Source: Komagataeibacter sp. FNDCF1 (lineage in GTDB: Bacteria > Pseudomonadota > Alphaproteobacteria > Acetobacterales > Acetobacteraceae). Taken from it: 64,000 nucleotides of DNA. Where the stretch lies: positions 809,001 through 873,000 of the forward strand of contig NZ_JAIWOT010000001.1 in NCBI RefSeq assembly GCF_021295335.1, given 5' to 3'. Below the pieces are notes generated by a model. That model did not search any database and was not told where the DNA came from. It was given only the letters and a program-made list of their open reading frames with translations. Position numbers and translations under genes: made by a program. The first letter of the stretch is position 1; every line of letters starts with the position of its first letter. Shown one piece after another: positions 1 through 9,314 of this stretch.

Positions 1-1
1 C

Positions 2-1180
2 GCCGGGGCCGCTACCCTGACATTCACCGGCCCGGCCACGGCCAACGGCACGGCGGCGATTGAAGCCAATGGCGTGCGGGTGCCGTTCGTGGTGACCAGC
101 GGCATGGCCGCGACCGACATGGCCGCTGCTGCCGCTGCCGCATTCACCGCTGACGTGTCGGTACAGACCGGCCTTAACGCCACGGTGGCCCTGGGCGTGC
201 TGACGCTGACCAGTGCGGAAACCGGCAGCTTCGTGAACGACATCGACGTGCGCATGAGTTCGCTTACGGCCGACCTGGTGCCGGGCATGAGCGTGGCCGT
301 TACGGCCATGACCGGCGGCGCGGGCACGGTGGACCTGTCGGCAGCACTCGCGCTGGTGTCCAACGTCTGGTTCACCGATATCGTGTCCTGCCTGAATGAC
401 GCGGCCAACCTGACCGCGCTGGCGACGGAAGCCGAACGCCGGTATGGCGCGATGGTCAAGAAAGACACGCATGTCTATTACGGCTACCGGGGCACCTACG
501 GGCAGGCGCTGGCGCTGGCGGAGACGCTAAACAGCCGGTTCATGACCTGTGTTCCGGCACAGAACCCGCGCTGGGCACCGTGGATCATGGCGGGCATTGC
601 CGGTGCCATCGCGGCACAGGCGCTGAACAATGACCCGTCGCGGCAGCTGCGCGCGCTGGAACTGACCGGCCTGACTGGTCTGGCCCCAGATGATGCCGAC
701 CTGTTCACGGATGCGATGCGCAACGTGCTGCTGCAATCGGGCCTGTCCACCTTCACCGTTGACCAGGACGGCACCGTGCGCATCGAGCGCATGGTGACGA
801 ACAACCAGACCGACGCGGAAGAAAATCCCACCACGGCATGGCGCAACATCATGGTGCCCAAGACCGTCAGCCGCGTGCGCTATGAGTGGAACACTTATAT
901 CAGCGCGACCTATCCCCGCGCCAAGCTGGCCGATGATGCGTCGCGCATGGTCGGGATCGCAACAGGCGTGGTGACGCCGGGCGCGCTGAAGGGAAGCTGG
1001 GCCGCGCAGTCCGAACTGTATGAGACGGTCGAGGGCTGGCTTACGGACACCGACGCGCTGGCGCAGCAGGCGGCGTTCACCATCAACCCGACCGACCGTA
1101 ACCGCTGTGACGCGGCCCTGCCCATCCGTGTGATGGGATCGCTGATCGTCATGGCCAATTCCATCCAGCTACAGGCGTAA
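2..1180 (+). CDS. Mu-type phage tail sheath protein, 5' end missing
   Basis: This gene encodes the contractile sheath around the tail tube (Mu gpL family). The frame is open from base 2 and runs through an internal GTG at 74, so the true start lies outside the window. About 390 residues are present; Mu gpL is about 495 aa, so roughly the first hundred are missing. The visible N-terminal part is an Ala/Thr-rich beta domain (VTSGMAATDMAAAAAAAFTA) typical of this family, and the C-terminus is the conserved sheath polymerisation region. The tube gene follows 6 bp later, the canonical sheath-tube order. Family assignment rests on sequence style and the gene order. Confidence 0.85.
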   Translation, partial: AGAATLTFTGPATANGTAAIEANGVRVPFVVTSGMAATDMAAAAAAAFTADVSVQTGLNATVALGVLTLTSAETGSFVNDIDVRMSSLTADLVPGMSVAVTAMTGGAGTVDLSAALALVSNVWFTDIVSCLNDAANLTALATEAERRYGAMVKKDTHVYYGYRGTYGQALALAETLNSRFMTCVPAQNPRWAPWIMAGIAGAIAAQALNNDPSRQLRALELTGLTGLAPDDADLFTDAMRNVLLQSGLSTFTVDQDGTVRIERMVTNNQTDAEENPTTAWRNIMVPKTVSRVRYEWNTYISATYPRAKLADDASRMVGIATGVVTPGALKGSWAAQSELYETVEGWLTDTDALAQQAAFTINPTDRNRCDAALPIRVMGSLIVMANSIQLQA

Positions 1181-1186
1181 GGGCAC

Positions 1187-1546
1187 ATGGCAGGTTCAAC
1201 CGTTGGTATCTTCAGGGCCTGGTGGAAGGGCCAGAAGATCGAGATCAAGCCGGGGGCGTCGCTGCGCCTGCCCGGAAACCAGAACAAGACCGAGGAAGCG
1301 GGCGGCACCGGCTTTCGCTACCAGCAGTATCAGGTCGGGCAGTTCCGCTGCACGCCCGTGCTGCCGCGTGGCGCGAGCCTTGCAGCCTTCCAGCCGGGCG
1401 ATGAAGGGGAGCTTCAGGTCATGGCTGATACCGGCCAGCAGTGGGTTTTCCCCGACGCCTACATCATGGACGCGCCGGAACTGGCCGATAGCGGCGGCAA
1501 TATGCCGCTGACCTTCAACATGAACACCTGCAAGGAACTGCTGTAA
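1187..1546 (+). CDS. phage tail tube protein (Mu gpM type)
   Basis: A 119-residue protein that forms the inner tail tube through which DNA passes. It has the compact beta-rich pattern of the Mu gpM / tail tube family, including the N-terminal MAGSTVGIFRAW, a central GTGFRYQQYQVGQF stretch and the C-terminal NMNTCKELL. It follows the sheath gene directly, and its stop codon overlaps the start of the tail assembly chaperone gene (TAATG), which implies translational coupling. Length is normal for the family. Confidence 0.85.
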   Translation: MAGSTVGIFRAWWKGQKIEIKPGASLRLPGNQNKTEEAGGTGFRYQQYQVGQFRCTPVLPRGASLAAFQPGDEGELQVMADTGQQWVFPDAYIMDAPELADSGGNMPLTFNMNTCKELL

Positions 1547-1959
1547 TGAACGCTCCCGTCGTGAACGGCGCCACTACCCCCGCAACCACTCCGGCCACCA
1601 GCGCGCCGGTTGTGCGTCCCGACCGGCCCAAACTGCCCGAAGGTGCGGAATATCAGGCTGATGGGTCGGTCAAGGTGACGTTGCTGTATCCGGTGGAACA
1701 GAAGTCCAGCGTCAATGGCACGGTGCAGACCGATCTGGTGAGCACCATCGTGCTTAACCGGCTGAAGGGGCGCGGCATCACCGAGATGCTGAATGCCGAG
1801 GGCGAAGGCAACCGCATCCTCGCCATGCTGGAAGCATCCGCAGGCATGACCGGCCCGAAGGCCGATGCCCTGCTGGGCGAAATGGATGGGGAGGACTTCC
1901 TTACCCTGTCGCAGGTCGCCAGCACTTTTTTGAAGAGTGGGGCGAAGACTGGCCGGTAA
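1546..1959 (+). CDS. phage tail assembly chaperone, short form
   Basis: A 137-residue protein placed between tube and tape measure, the position of the tail assembly chaperone (Mu gp41 / Phage_TAC type). Residues 1-30 are a Pro/Ala/Thr-rich disordered leader; from about residue 30 the folded domain follows (KLPEGAEYQADGSVKVTLLY). The short form ends at TAA 1957-1959. A slippery T-run at 1926-1932 lies 27 bases before the stop, so part of the ribosomes should shift into the -1 frame and make a longer protein. These chaperones coat the tape measure protein during tail assembly and are absent from the finished virion. Confidence 0.8.
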   Translation: MNAPVVNGATTPATTPATSAPVVRPDRPKLPEGAEYQADGSVKVTLLYPVEQKSSVNGTVQTDLVSTIVLNRLKGRGITEMLNAEGEGNRILAMLEASAGMTGPKADALLGEMDGEDFLTLSQVASTFLKSGAKTGR

Positions 1960-2102
1960 TCCTGGCCGCGCTCGCCCACGAGACCAGCTTTTCCGAAGCT
2001 GAACTGCTGGACATGCCGCTGCACCGCATCCGCTTCTGGTCCGCAGCCCTGGGGCAACTGGCCGAACGGCGGCGCGCGGCAATCGAGCAGCAGATGACCT
2101 GA
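1546..2102 (+). CDS. tail assembly chaperone, predicted -1 frameshift fusion
   Basis: After a -1 shift at 1926-1932 the reading continues from GAA 1932-1934 to TGA 2100-2102 and adds about 57 residues (EEWGEDWPVILAALAHETSF and onward), rich in Trp, Glu and hydrophobic residues like the C-terminal arm of other tail chaperones. This downstream frame has no usable start codon or ribosome binding site of its own, so frameshifting is the simplest way to express it. A conserved -1 frameshift in the two-part chaperone gene just upstream of the tape measure gene is established for many tailed phages. That it happens here is inferred from the heptamer and the open frame. Confidence 0.7.
1926..1932 (+). 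promoter_or_regulatory. programmed -1 frameshift slippery heptamer
   Basis: The bases read T TTT TTG in the zero frame of the chaperone gene, a perfect X XXY YYZ heptamer that lets both ribosomal tRNAs re-pair after slipping back one base. It sits 27 bases before the zero-frame stop and opens a 57-codon frame. I did not identify a clear downstream stimulatory stem or pseudoknot by eye. Confidence 0.7.
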
Positions 2103-2123
2103 TGGACTGACAGGGAGGCCCCG

Positions 2124-4382
2124 TTGTCCGGTAACAACATGACGGCGGCCTTCCGTCTCGATTTTACGGTCGGTTCAGAGCCGCTTGAGGCGCTGCGCAC
2201 GATCCTTTCAGAGGTCAATGGATCACTGAAGGAACTGGCCCGCGCGGCCAATCCATTCGATGAAATGCAGCAGCCCGTCGCCCGCGCGACCGAGGGTGTG
2301 ACCGGGCTGAACGAAGTCCTGTCCGAGACCGGCGCGGTCGGTGCGGAAGCGGCGGAAGCTGTCGGCACCATTGGCGAAGCCGCCGCAGGCATCGAGGCCG
2401 CGACCGCTGCCGTGACCGGGCTGGATGATGTGCTGGGGGCAACCAGGGGCGCTGCGGCCGAGGCGGCAGGCGGCATGAACCGCATCGGCACCGAAGCTGA
2501 GGAAGCCGCCGAGCGCAGCGTATCCGCGCTGGGGCGCATCCGGACGGCGGCGTCGGCGCTGGGCAGTGGTGGTCTGGGATACGCGCGCAACGTCGGTGGC
2601 GCGGTGCGCGGGTTCGGGCAGTCCATTCAGGAAGGTGTCGGAAGTGCCTTCGGGGCGGCCGCTACCGGCTTCGGGATCGTGATGCCGGTCAGGGCGGCGG
2701 CGGAATATGACAACGACCTGACCCATATCGGGATCGGGCTGAACCTGCATGGCGCGGACAATACCCGGTTTGCCGCGACGTTCGGCCGCGACATCGACCG
2801 GCTGGCGCGTGACACCGGACAGCGCGGGACAGACCTTGCCGCAGCGGCGGGGTATTTCTCGCGCGAAGGCTACACGCTTGACCAGATCAGGGCGGTCATG
2901 CCGACCGTGGCGCGTATTGGCACGGCCTACAACGCAGCACCGGATGGCGTGGCGAAAACCACATTCGCCATGCAGGAGAACCTGGGCATTTCTGCCGCAG
3001 AGATGCCCGGCGCGCTGTCGGCCATGGCGCTAGCCGGGAAGTCGGCTGACCTGCCATTCGAGAAGCTGGCCCCGCTGTTCCCGCAGGTTGCGGCCCAGGC
3101 GGGCGCGCTGGGCGTGCACGGGCGTGATGGCCTGAACGACATGGCAGCCGCGCTGGCGGTCATGCGCAAGAACACCGGCACGGAAGGCGAGGCCGTAACT
3201 GATATGCGCGCCTTCCTGCAAACCATCACGTCCAGTCATACAGCCAAGCGGTTCCGGCAATATGGTGTTGACCTGTTTGGAGTGCTCAAAAACGCCCGCG
3301 CCAGCGGTGTGGACCCGATGATGGCGGTCCTTCAGCAGGTCAACCGGATTACGCGCGGCGGAAATGACCTGCGGGCTGTAGGAACGCTGTTCAACAACGA
3401 ACAGGATCGTGGCTTCGTAAATGCCCTGCTGCATCACCTTGATGGCCAGCAGGGCTATTTCGCCATCCGGAAAAAGGTGGGCGGTGCCGATCCCGCCATG
3501 GTGGATGAGGATTTCACCACGGGCCTTGAGTCCACCAAGATCGTATTGCAGGCATTTGAGGAGGCCCTGTCCCAGCTTGAGCGCCGCATCGGGCATGGGT
3601 TCGTGCCAATCCTGAAGGCTGCCACTATCGGACTGCATGGGCTGACTACCCGCTTCGACTGGCTGGACCAGCATGTGCCGGGGGCCACTACGGCCATCAT
3701 CGGCACTGTAGGCGCAATGCTGGCTCTGGCGACTGCAATGGGCGCGGTTGGTGCTGTGGCGGGGCCGTTAAAGGCTGGATTTGCCCTGTTCCGGGCTGTT
3801 CTTGCACCTGTCGGGGCGTTGCTGGGCGGCGTCAGTCTGGCAACGCTGGGCGTGGTGGCCGGTCTTGCGGCGCTGACGGTCGGTGTCGTGGCGGCGGCGC
3901 TGTATGTCTCGCGCAACCTGACGCGGATTTCCCATGCTTTTGATGCGGGCGGCAGCGGGATCACCGGGGCACTGAAAGGCACATGGAACGTGGCGAAGAT
4001 GGTGTTCAACGACTTCACCACATGGCTGGATAGCTGGGGCGGCGGGATCGGTACCAAGCTGCACAACATCGTCACGGGGCTGGCGCGGATATTCAGTGTC
4101 CCGCTTGTCGCCATGTTCCAGTACGTCAGGGCGCAGTTCGCTGCCCTGGATCAGGCATTCAGCAATTCGTGGGTGGGGCGGCATGTGGAATCGCTGATGG
4201 GCCGTGGCGTACAACCCGCGCCCGCGATTCCGGCGGCCCCGCCTGCACGTCCCGCGCAGGATGGCGGCGCGGCCGTGGTCCATATCACGCATGACCCCGC
4301 CCTGAAGGCGCGCCAGACGGCGGGACCGCGCGGAGCCGTGCGCATCACGCCGGATCGCGGAAGGATGGTGGCGCAGCCATGA
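2124..4382 (+). CDS. phage tail tape measure protein
   Basis: A 752-residue tape measure protein that sets tail length and is threaded inside the tube. Residues 1-160 are Ala/Glu/Gly-rich and helical. A TP901-type core runs about 185-450 (EYDNDLTHIGIGLNLHGADN, repeated AAALAVM-like helices). Residues about 520-600 are strongly hydrophobic (a long Ala/Val/Gly/Leu block with several membrane-like segments), and the C-terminus is Pro/Ala-rich. The start is TTG 2124, with GGGAGG five bases upstream; ATG 2139 is an in-frame alternative with poorer spacing. The end overlaps the next gene by ATGA. Confidence 0.85.
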   Translation: MSGNNMTAAFRLDFTVGSEPLEALRTILSEVNGSLKELARAANPFDEMQQPVARATEGVTGLNEVLSETGAVGAEAAEAVGTIGEAAAGIEAATAAVTGLDDVLGATRGAAAEAAGGMNRIGTEAEEAAERSVSALGRIRTAASALGSGGLGYARNVGGAVRGFGQSIQEGVGSAFGAAATGFGIVMPVRAAAEYDNDLTHIGIGLNLHGADNTRFAATFGRDIDRLARDTGQRGTDLAAAAGYFSREGYTLDQIRAVMPTVARIGTAYNAAPDGVAKTTFAMQENLGISAAEMPGALSAMALAGKSADLPFEKLAPLFPQVAAQAGALGVHGRDGLNDMAAALAVMRKNTGTEGEAVTDMRAFLQTITSSHTAKRFRQYGVDLFGVLKNARASGVDPMMAVLQQVNRITRGGNDLRAVGTLFNNEQDRGFVNALLHHLDGQQGYFAIRKKVGGADPAMVDEDFTTGLESTKIVLQAFEEALSQLERRIGHGFVPILKAATIGLHGLTTRFDWLDQHVPGATTAIIGTVGAMLALATAMGAVGAVAGPLKAGFALFRAVLAPVGALLGGVSLATLGVVAGLAALTVGVVAAALYVSRNLTRISHAFDAGGSGITGALKGTWNVAKMVFNDFTTWLDSWGGGIGTKLHNIVTGLARIFSVPLVAMFQYVRAQFAALDQAFSNSWVGRHVESLMGRGVQPAPAIPAAPPARPAQDGGAAVVHITHDPALKARQTAGPRGAVRITPDRGRMVAQP

Positions 4383-5758
4383 GCATCGGAGCGGGATTCC
4401 TTGGCAGCCAGCTTGGCCTGACAGGTGGGCTTGCGGCATCGCCGCTGTCATCCATCCTGTCGGTGGCAAGCTGGCGCGGCGTCAATTTCTACATGCCCAA
4501 TTCCCGCGAGGCTGCGGGGCGTCGGGTCATGCAGATGTATTTCCCCGGCCGCGACGATTTCCGCGTGCAGGATTTCGGGCAGTTCGACGGCCCGATACAG
4601 GTGCGCGGCATTCTGGTGGGCGATGATTACGTCCTGCGCGCCGACCGGATGCGTGCAGCCCTGCTGGCCAAGGGACCGGCAACGCTGGTGCATCCGTGGT
4701 GGGGTGCGCTGCGGTGCTACCTGTTGCAGGCCGGGCAGATCGAGTTTTCGGACAATGAAATCCGTCTGGCCCGCTTCGAGGCCACGTTTGTCCGCAAGCC
4801 GCCCGCATCGGTGTCCAGCGGCCTGTTCTCGAACATCACCGACACCCTGACCAATGTACTGGAATGTGGCGATGCGCTGGTTGACCAGGGCGTTCTGGCC
4901 ATGCGCGGCCTGCTGTCGCCTGCCGTGATCCCGCTTGCCCTGGCGAGTGCCGTCAGCAGCACGGTCACGGTGGCAGGCAATGTGTGGAGTGCCGCCACGG
5001 CATCGGCCCCGGAACCCGTCCAGTCCGCCACACAGGCATCGCTGGCGGCGTTGCAGACCGGCATCGTGGCACCGGCAAGCAACACGGACACCACCTATGC
5101 CGACGGGGTGACGGACCTGCTGGTCAATGTCCCGGCCGCCATCGCGGGCGTGGTATCGACCGGCACGACATCCGCCATTGCGCCCGCGACGCAGGTGGCG
5201 GACGGCAGCCAGACCACCGTGGACCCGGCGCAGGCGACGACGCTGCTGCTGGATGGTGCCACGCAGATCGGCGCGCAGGCACAGGCGCTGTCTGTCAAAT
5301 CGCTTGCCCCGGCTGATGTACTGGTGATCGGGCTGGTGGCGCGTGCCGGGACCGTGGCGCAGGCCATGGCGGCGCAGTCGGCCATTACCCATGTCAGCCA
5401 GTCGGACGCCATTGCGTCCCGTGACGCCATGACGGCGGCGCTGGATGCGCTGGCCAGCGACCTGACCAATGTGATCCTTGCCGGGGCGGAAGTCCCGACA
5501 GCGGCCATGTCGGGCGCGATCCGCGATGCCCGCGCGGCTGTGGTGGCGGATATTTCGTCACGCCTGGGACGCTTGCCCAGGGCGGTCGCGGTGCCGGTGC
5601 CACGCCAGATCAGTGCCTGGCTGGTGGCCTATGCCGTGGCGGGGGACACACCCGCGAACGTGGCGGCCGTGTGGGATGATCTGGTCAGCCGCAATGGCCT
5701 GACCCACCCCGCGCTGGCAGGCCCCGGCAGCGTGGACGTTCTGGAAACATCGTCATGA
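4379..5758 (+). CDS. DNA circularisation N-terminal domain / Mu gpN-type tail protein
   Basis: A 459-residue baseplate/tail-tip protein. The first 120 residues match the DNA circularisation N-terminal domain (PF07157): SWRGVNFYMPNSREAAGRR, then PFNGP-like and WWG motifs (HPWWGALRCYL). Despite the domain name, in Mu-like phages gpN is a structural tail protein acting near the hub. The long C-terminal part is Ala/Thr/Val-rich and less conserved. It overlaps both neighbours by ATGA, consistent with one translationally coupled tail operon. Confidence 0.8.
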   Translation: MSIGAGFLGSQLGLTGGLAASPLSSILSVASWRGVNFYMPNSREAAGRRVMQMYFPGRDDFRVQDFGQFDGPIQVRGILVGDDYVLRADRMRAALLAKGPATLVHPWWGALRCYLLQAGQIEFSDNEIRLARFEATFVRKPPASVSSGLFSNITDTLTNVLECGDALVDQGVLAMRGLLSPAVIPLALASAVSSTVTVAGNVWSAATASAPEPVQSATQASLAALQTGIVAPASNTDTTYADGVTDLLVNVPAAIAGVVSTGTTSAIAPATQVADGSQTTVDPAQATTLLLDGATQIGAQAQALSVKSLAPADVLVIGLVARAGTVAQAMAAQSAITHVSQSDAIASRDAMTAALDALASDLTNVILAGAEVPTAAMSGAIRDARAAVVADISSRLGRLPRAVAVPVPRQISAWLVAYAVAGDTPANVAAVWDDLVSRNGLTHPALAGPGSVDVLETSS

Positions 5759-7119
5759 GCGGCACCACCAGCGCCACGGTCACCGCGCGCGGCATGACCG
5801 TGATCGTGAATGGCCGCACCCTGAAGACCTACACCATGGCGGAATGCGGGCGTGATCTGGCGGACATCTGCGGGGCGTTCCATGTCGAATACCTGGACGT
5901 GGTGCGGGCCAATCAGGCGCTGGGTGGCGACCTGCCGGAATGGGCCATGATCCGCGAGAACGACCCGGTGGAAATCCGCATCCATGGCGTCACCCGCCTG
6001 CTGGGGCATGTGGATGACATTCAGCTTGAAATGGCGGACGGCGAAATCCGCGCCACCATTTCCGGCCGGGACAGGACCGGCGATCTGGTGGACTGTTCCG
6101 CCAACCCGACAGGACCGGGAGAATATCGTGCCGTTCATCTTGTGGATGTCATCGGAAACCTTACCGGCCCGTTCGGGCTGGCAGTGTCGGCCGACGTGGA
6201 TACGGGTGATCCATTTACCCTGGTCGCGGTCGATCCGGCCGAACCCGCCATGTCCAGCATCGAAAAGCTGTCGCGCCAGCGCGGGGTTCTGGTCACGTCT
6301 GATGGCGTGGGCGGGATTGTCCTGACGCAGGCGGGCAGCACGCGCGCGCCGGGGAAGCTGACATTGCCGGGCAACGTGTACCGCATGGAATCACGGGTAT
6401 CCGCACGCGGCCGGTATTCGGATGTGTGGGTCAAGGGGCAGTTCAGAAGCCTCTTACGACCCGCTAATGCCACCCTGAGCATGGACGCGGAGCCGCTTTC
6501 GGAAACGCCGGAAGATGCCCCCAGCGCACCCAGCGCCACGGAGACGGAAGCCGCTGCCATCGTGCGGTATGGGCACAGTGTTGACCCGGGCGTCGGGCGC
6601 TACAGGCCCCGTGTCTGGCTGTCCGCCACCCAGAGTGGTGGGTCAGTTTCCACGCAGGCCACGACGAACCCGCCGCTGGACAGCGCCGCCAGCGGTCTGA
6701 CCGCAGACCCTGGACCAGCACCGGCCGCGTATCATGCGGGCACCCGGCGGTCGAGACGCCAGCGCACGAAGCCGCGCACGGATGGCAGCCCATGGGGATT
6801 GCAGGACCAGGCCGACTGGCGCATGCGCTCGACAAAGGCACAGGCCACGGCACGGGTCTATACCGTGCCGGGATACCGGGGTGAAACGGGGGATATGTGG
6901 CTGCCCAACGCCCTGGTGTATGTCCGTGACCTGTATGCGGGCATTGACCGCGACATGCTGATCGGGGCCGTGACCTATGTGGACGCGCCCGATGGCGAGG
7001 TGACCCGCATATCCGTGGTGGAACGCGACGCCTATGACCTGACGGGCGACATGGATCACGGCCATAATGGCGCGCGGCGTGCCGGGCGCATCGTGGCCCG
7101 TGACGGGATGGCGCGATGA
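5755..7119 (+). CDS. baseplate hub protein (Mu gpP type)
   Basis: A 454-residue protein with the hub fold of Mu gpP / T4 gp27: an N-terminal VIVNGRTLKTY stretch, a domain with DPVEIRIHGVTRLLGHVDDI, and the conserved SGRDRTGDLVDCSA motif near residue 105. The middle, from about residue 250 to 370, is Pro/Ser/Thr-rich and looks like a variable linker. It forms the trimer that connects the tube to the spike encoded by the next gene. The start overlaps the upstream stop (ATGA), as does its own end with the spike gene. Confidence 0.8.
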   Translation: MSGTTSATVTARGMTVIVNGRTLKTYTMAECGRDLADICGAFHVEYLDVVRANQALGGDLPEWAMIRENDPVEIRIHGVTRLLGHVDDIQLEMADGEIRATISGRDRTGDLVDCSANPTGPGEYRAVHLVDVIGNLTGPFGLAVSADVDTGDPFTLVAVDPAEPAMSSIEKLSRQRGVLVTSDGVGGIVLTQAGSTRAPGKLTLPGNVYRMESRVSARGRYSDVWVKGQFRSLLRPANATLSMDAEPLSETPEDAPSAPSATETEAAAIVRYGHSVDPGVGRYRPRVWLSATQSGGSVSTQATTNPPLDSAASGLTADPGPAPAAYHAGTRRSRRQRTKPRTDGSPWGLQDQADWRMRSTKAQATARVYTVPGYRGETGDMWLPNALVYVRDLYAGIDRDMLIGAVTYVDAPDGEVTRISVVERDAYDLTGDMDHGHNGARRAGRIVARDGMAR

Positions 7120-7679
7120 TCGACCGGCTGTTCATGGCCGTGCGTGGCCTGTTTGTCCGTGCCGTGGTGCGATCCATTGACGACACGGGGGGCGAGCAGA
7201 TGCTGACGGTCCAGCCCCATTACGGGCGCGTGCGCTCACGCGTGCCGGTACACCAGCCTTTCGGCTTCGCATCCCACGCCCCTCTGGATGGTGCCGTGGC
7301 CCCGGTTGTGGCGGTAGGTGGCGACCATGCCGACCTGATGGCGCTGCCGCCCGCCAATCCGTCCAGGGCGCGGTTTGGCAAGCTGGGTGAAGGCGACAGC
7401 GTGCTGTATGACGCCTGTGGCCAGCGTATCTATATCCAGAATGGCAGGATTGTCCGCCTTGACTGCACATCGGAAATGCTGGTGACAATAGGCGGCAGCC
7501 CGATCCTTGACCTGACGGCCAGGCAGGCCACGCTGAATGTGCCGCTGGCGGTCAAGGGCGGGATCACCGCCACGGGCGACATTGCAGCCCGGGGCGATGT
7601 GAAGGCGGGTAGCATCAGCCTGACCAACCATGACCATCCGGTGACGGATGCGCCGGGCACGACCGGCAAACCCCAATGA
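7116..7679 (+). CDS. baseplate spike protein (Mu gp45 / gpV type)
   Basis: A 187-residue membrane-piercing spike. It shows an N-terminal OB-like region (MLTVQPHYGRVRSRVPVHQP), then repeating short beta strands typical of a trimeric beta helix (alternating GGI-ATGDI-ARGDV-KAGSI), and ends in TNHDHPVTDAPGTTGKP. The His-x-His in that tail resembles the metal-binding apex motif known from P2 gpV and Mu gp45 spikes. It lies directly after the hub gene, as in Mu. Confidence 0.82.
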   Translation: MIDRLFMAVRGLFVRAVVRSIDDTGGEQMLTVQPHYGRVRSRVPVHQPFGFASHAPLDGAVAPVVAVGGDHADLMALPPANPSRARFGKLGEGDSVLYDACGQRIYIQNGRIVRLDCTSEMLVTIGGSPILDLTARQATLNVPLAVKGGITATGDIAARGDVKAGSISLTNHDHPVTDAPGTTGKPQ

Positions 7680-7746
7680 CCGGGTTCCAGTGACGGGCGA
7701 CAAGTCGTCCGTGATATGATGCCACGCGCGCGCGGATACTGCGCGC

Positions 7747-8232
7747 ATGCCAGCAGTCATCCCCTTTTCCCAGATCGCCATGGCCTGGTCACCCCGTGTC
7801 ATGGCCTGCGATCTGGTAATCCAGCCCACCGGCAACGGTCGTGGCCGCATTGCCATTGACGGCACGGCGGCCACGGCGCTGCTGATCGCGCTGGGCACGG
7901 ATCGCCGCGCGGAACCTGACGACACACTGCCCGATGATGTGACGGGCCTGCCCGCGCAGTCGGCCGGGCTGCTGGCGATGCGTGGCTGGGTGGGCGATGT
8001 CTGCCTGCCTGAAGGCCAGCGGCTGGGCACGCGGGCGTGGCTGGAAGCACGCGGCAAGGCCACGGAAGAAACCCGCGCCCGTCTGGCCGGATACACGGCG
8101 GAAAGCGTGGAGCCGATTGCTGATTACCATGGCACCGACATCACGACCGGGGCCGCGTGGCTGACGGATGACACCATCCAGATCACCGCGCAGGAAAGCG
8201 CCACGTCCGTCGCCACCGTGGTGGGTAGCTGA
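7747..8232 (+). CDS. phage GP46 family baseplate protein
   Basis: A 161-residue homologue of Mu gp46, a baseplate wedge-type protein related to T4 gp25. Key signature: AMRGWVGDVCLPEGQRLGTR followed by WLEARGKATEETRARL, the Gly-Trp-x-Gly-Asp and Arg/Trp pattern of the family. A 67-bp spacer separates it from the spike gene; ATG 7747 is used, with ATG 7780 possible. The stop codon overlaps the gp47 ATG (TGATG). Confidence 0.78.
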   Translation: MPAVIPFSQIAMAWSPRVMACDLVIQPTGNGRGRIAIDGTAATALLIALGTDRRAEPDDTLPDDVTGLPAQSAGLLAMRGWVGDVCLPEGQRLGTRAWLEARGKATEETRARLAGYTAESVEPIADYHGTDITTGAAWLTDDTIQITAQESATSVATVVGS

Positions 8233-9314
8233 TGCCCGCCGCGATCCCGACACCGGCACAGCTTGCCCAGCGTTTTGCGTCCGGCCTGGCTACGATCAGC
8301 TTTACCGCCAGCGACGGGACGCAGGTGGTGCTGGACGCCAATGCGCCGGGCAGCCTGGAACAGGTCCTGTCCATCGTGGCGGGTCTGGCGGGCGCTGAAC
8401 AGTATCGCTACATGCGCGACTGGCTGCTGGAACTGATGGTCACCACGGCCACGGTGGATGGCCTGCTGCCCGACCACGGAACGGAATGGGGTGTCCCGCG
8501 CAATCCGGCCACGGCTGCCATCGGCAACGTGGTGGTGACCTGTTCACAGGCCGAGGTCATTCCCATTGGCACGCTACTGACGGTGGACGGGTCCATCCAG
8601 TGGGCGACCACGGCCGAAGGCAATATCGCCGCAGGCGCATCCGGGTCCATTCCCGTGCAGGCGACGGCCACCGGCACCACCGGCAATGTGGGCGGTGGCA
8701 TCACGCTGACGCTGGTATCGCCCATTGCGGGCGTCACGTCCGTTGTGACCGACAGCGACGGGCTGGCCGGTGGTGCCGCCATTGAGGGGCAGGAAAGCTG
8801 GCGCGCACGCATCATCGAGAAAATCCGCAATCCGCCCGCAGGCGGCAGCGTGAGTGATTACGAGGGATGGGCCGAGGATGCCGGGGCTGCGTACGTCAAT
8901 ATCGTGCGCGACTGGGTCGGTCTGGGCACCGTCGGCATCATCGTGGCCATGACTGGCCCCAGCGTGCCGACATCGGCCGAGGTCGCGGCGATCCAGTCAT
9001 ACATTGATGATCCGACCCGCAGGCCCGTGCGGGCGAATGCGTATGTCGTGCCCGCGCAGCTCGCGCCGCAAAACCTGACGCTTTCGATCACGCCCGATAC
9101 CCAGCAGAACCGCGACCAGGTGCAGACCGCGATTGCCGCCTATTACGCGACCACCAGCATTGCGGCGAAGCTGTTGGTGGCGCGGATTGACGCGGCCATA
9201 GCATCCGTCACGTCCGTGACCAGCTACATCCTGTCAGCCCCCACGGCGGATGTGCAGTTGGCCAGCAACCAGATTGCCACACTGGGCACCATCACATGGC
9301 AGGCGTCATCATGA
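8232..9314 (+). CDS. baseplate J / gp47 family protein
   Basis: A 360-residue baseplate wedge protein of the Mu gp47 / P2 gpJ family (PF04865). Recognisable features are the N-terminal IPTPAQLAQRFASGL, the domain around residues 85-190 with EWGVPRNPATAAIGNVVVTC and GSIPVQATATGTTGNVGGG, and RNPPAGGSVSDYEGWAEDA near 200-220, which is highly characteristic of this family. It connects the hub to the peripheral baseplate. It overlaps gp48 by ATGA. Confidence 0.88.
   Translation: MPAAIPTPAQLAQRFASGLATISFTASDGTQVVLDANAPGSLEQVLSIVAGLAGAEQYRYMRDWLLELMVTTATVDGLLPDHGTEWGVPRNPATAAIGNVVVTCSQAEVIPIGTLLTVDGSIQWATTAEGNIAAGASGSIPVQATATGTTGNVGGGITLTLVSPIAGVTSVVTDSDGLAGGAAIEGQESWRARIIEKIRNPPAGGSVSDYEGWAEDAGAAYVNIVRDWVGLGTVGIIVAMTGPSVPTSAEVAAIQSYIDDPTRRPVRANAYVVPAQLAPQNLTLSITPDTQQNRDQVQTAIAAYYATTSIAAKLLVARIDAAIASVTSVTSYILSAPTADVQLASNQIATLGTITWQASS

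Noticed and set aside
4448-5392. Minus-strand open frame of 314 codons inside the gpN-like gene
   Set aside because: Composition (Arg, His, Gln rich) and lack of a ribosome binding site show it is a shadow of the phage gene.
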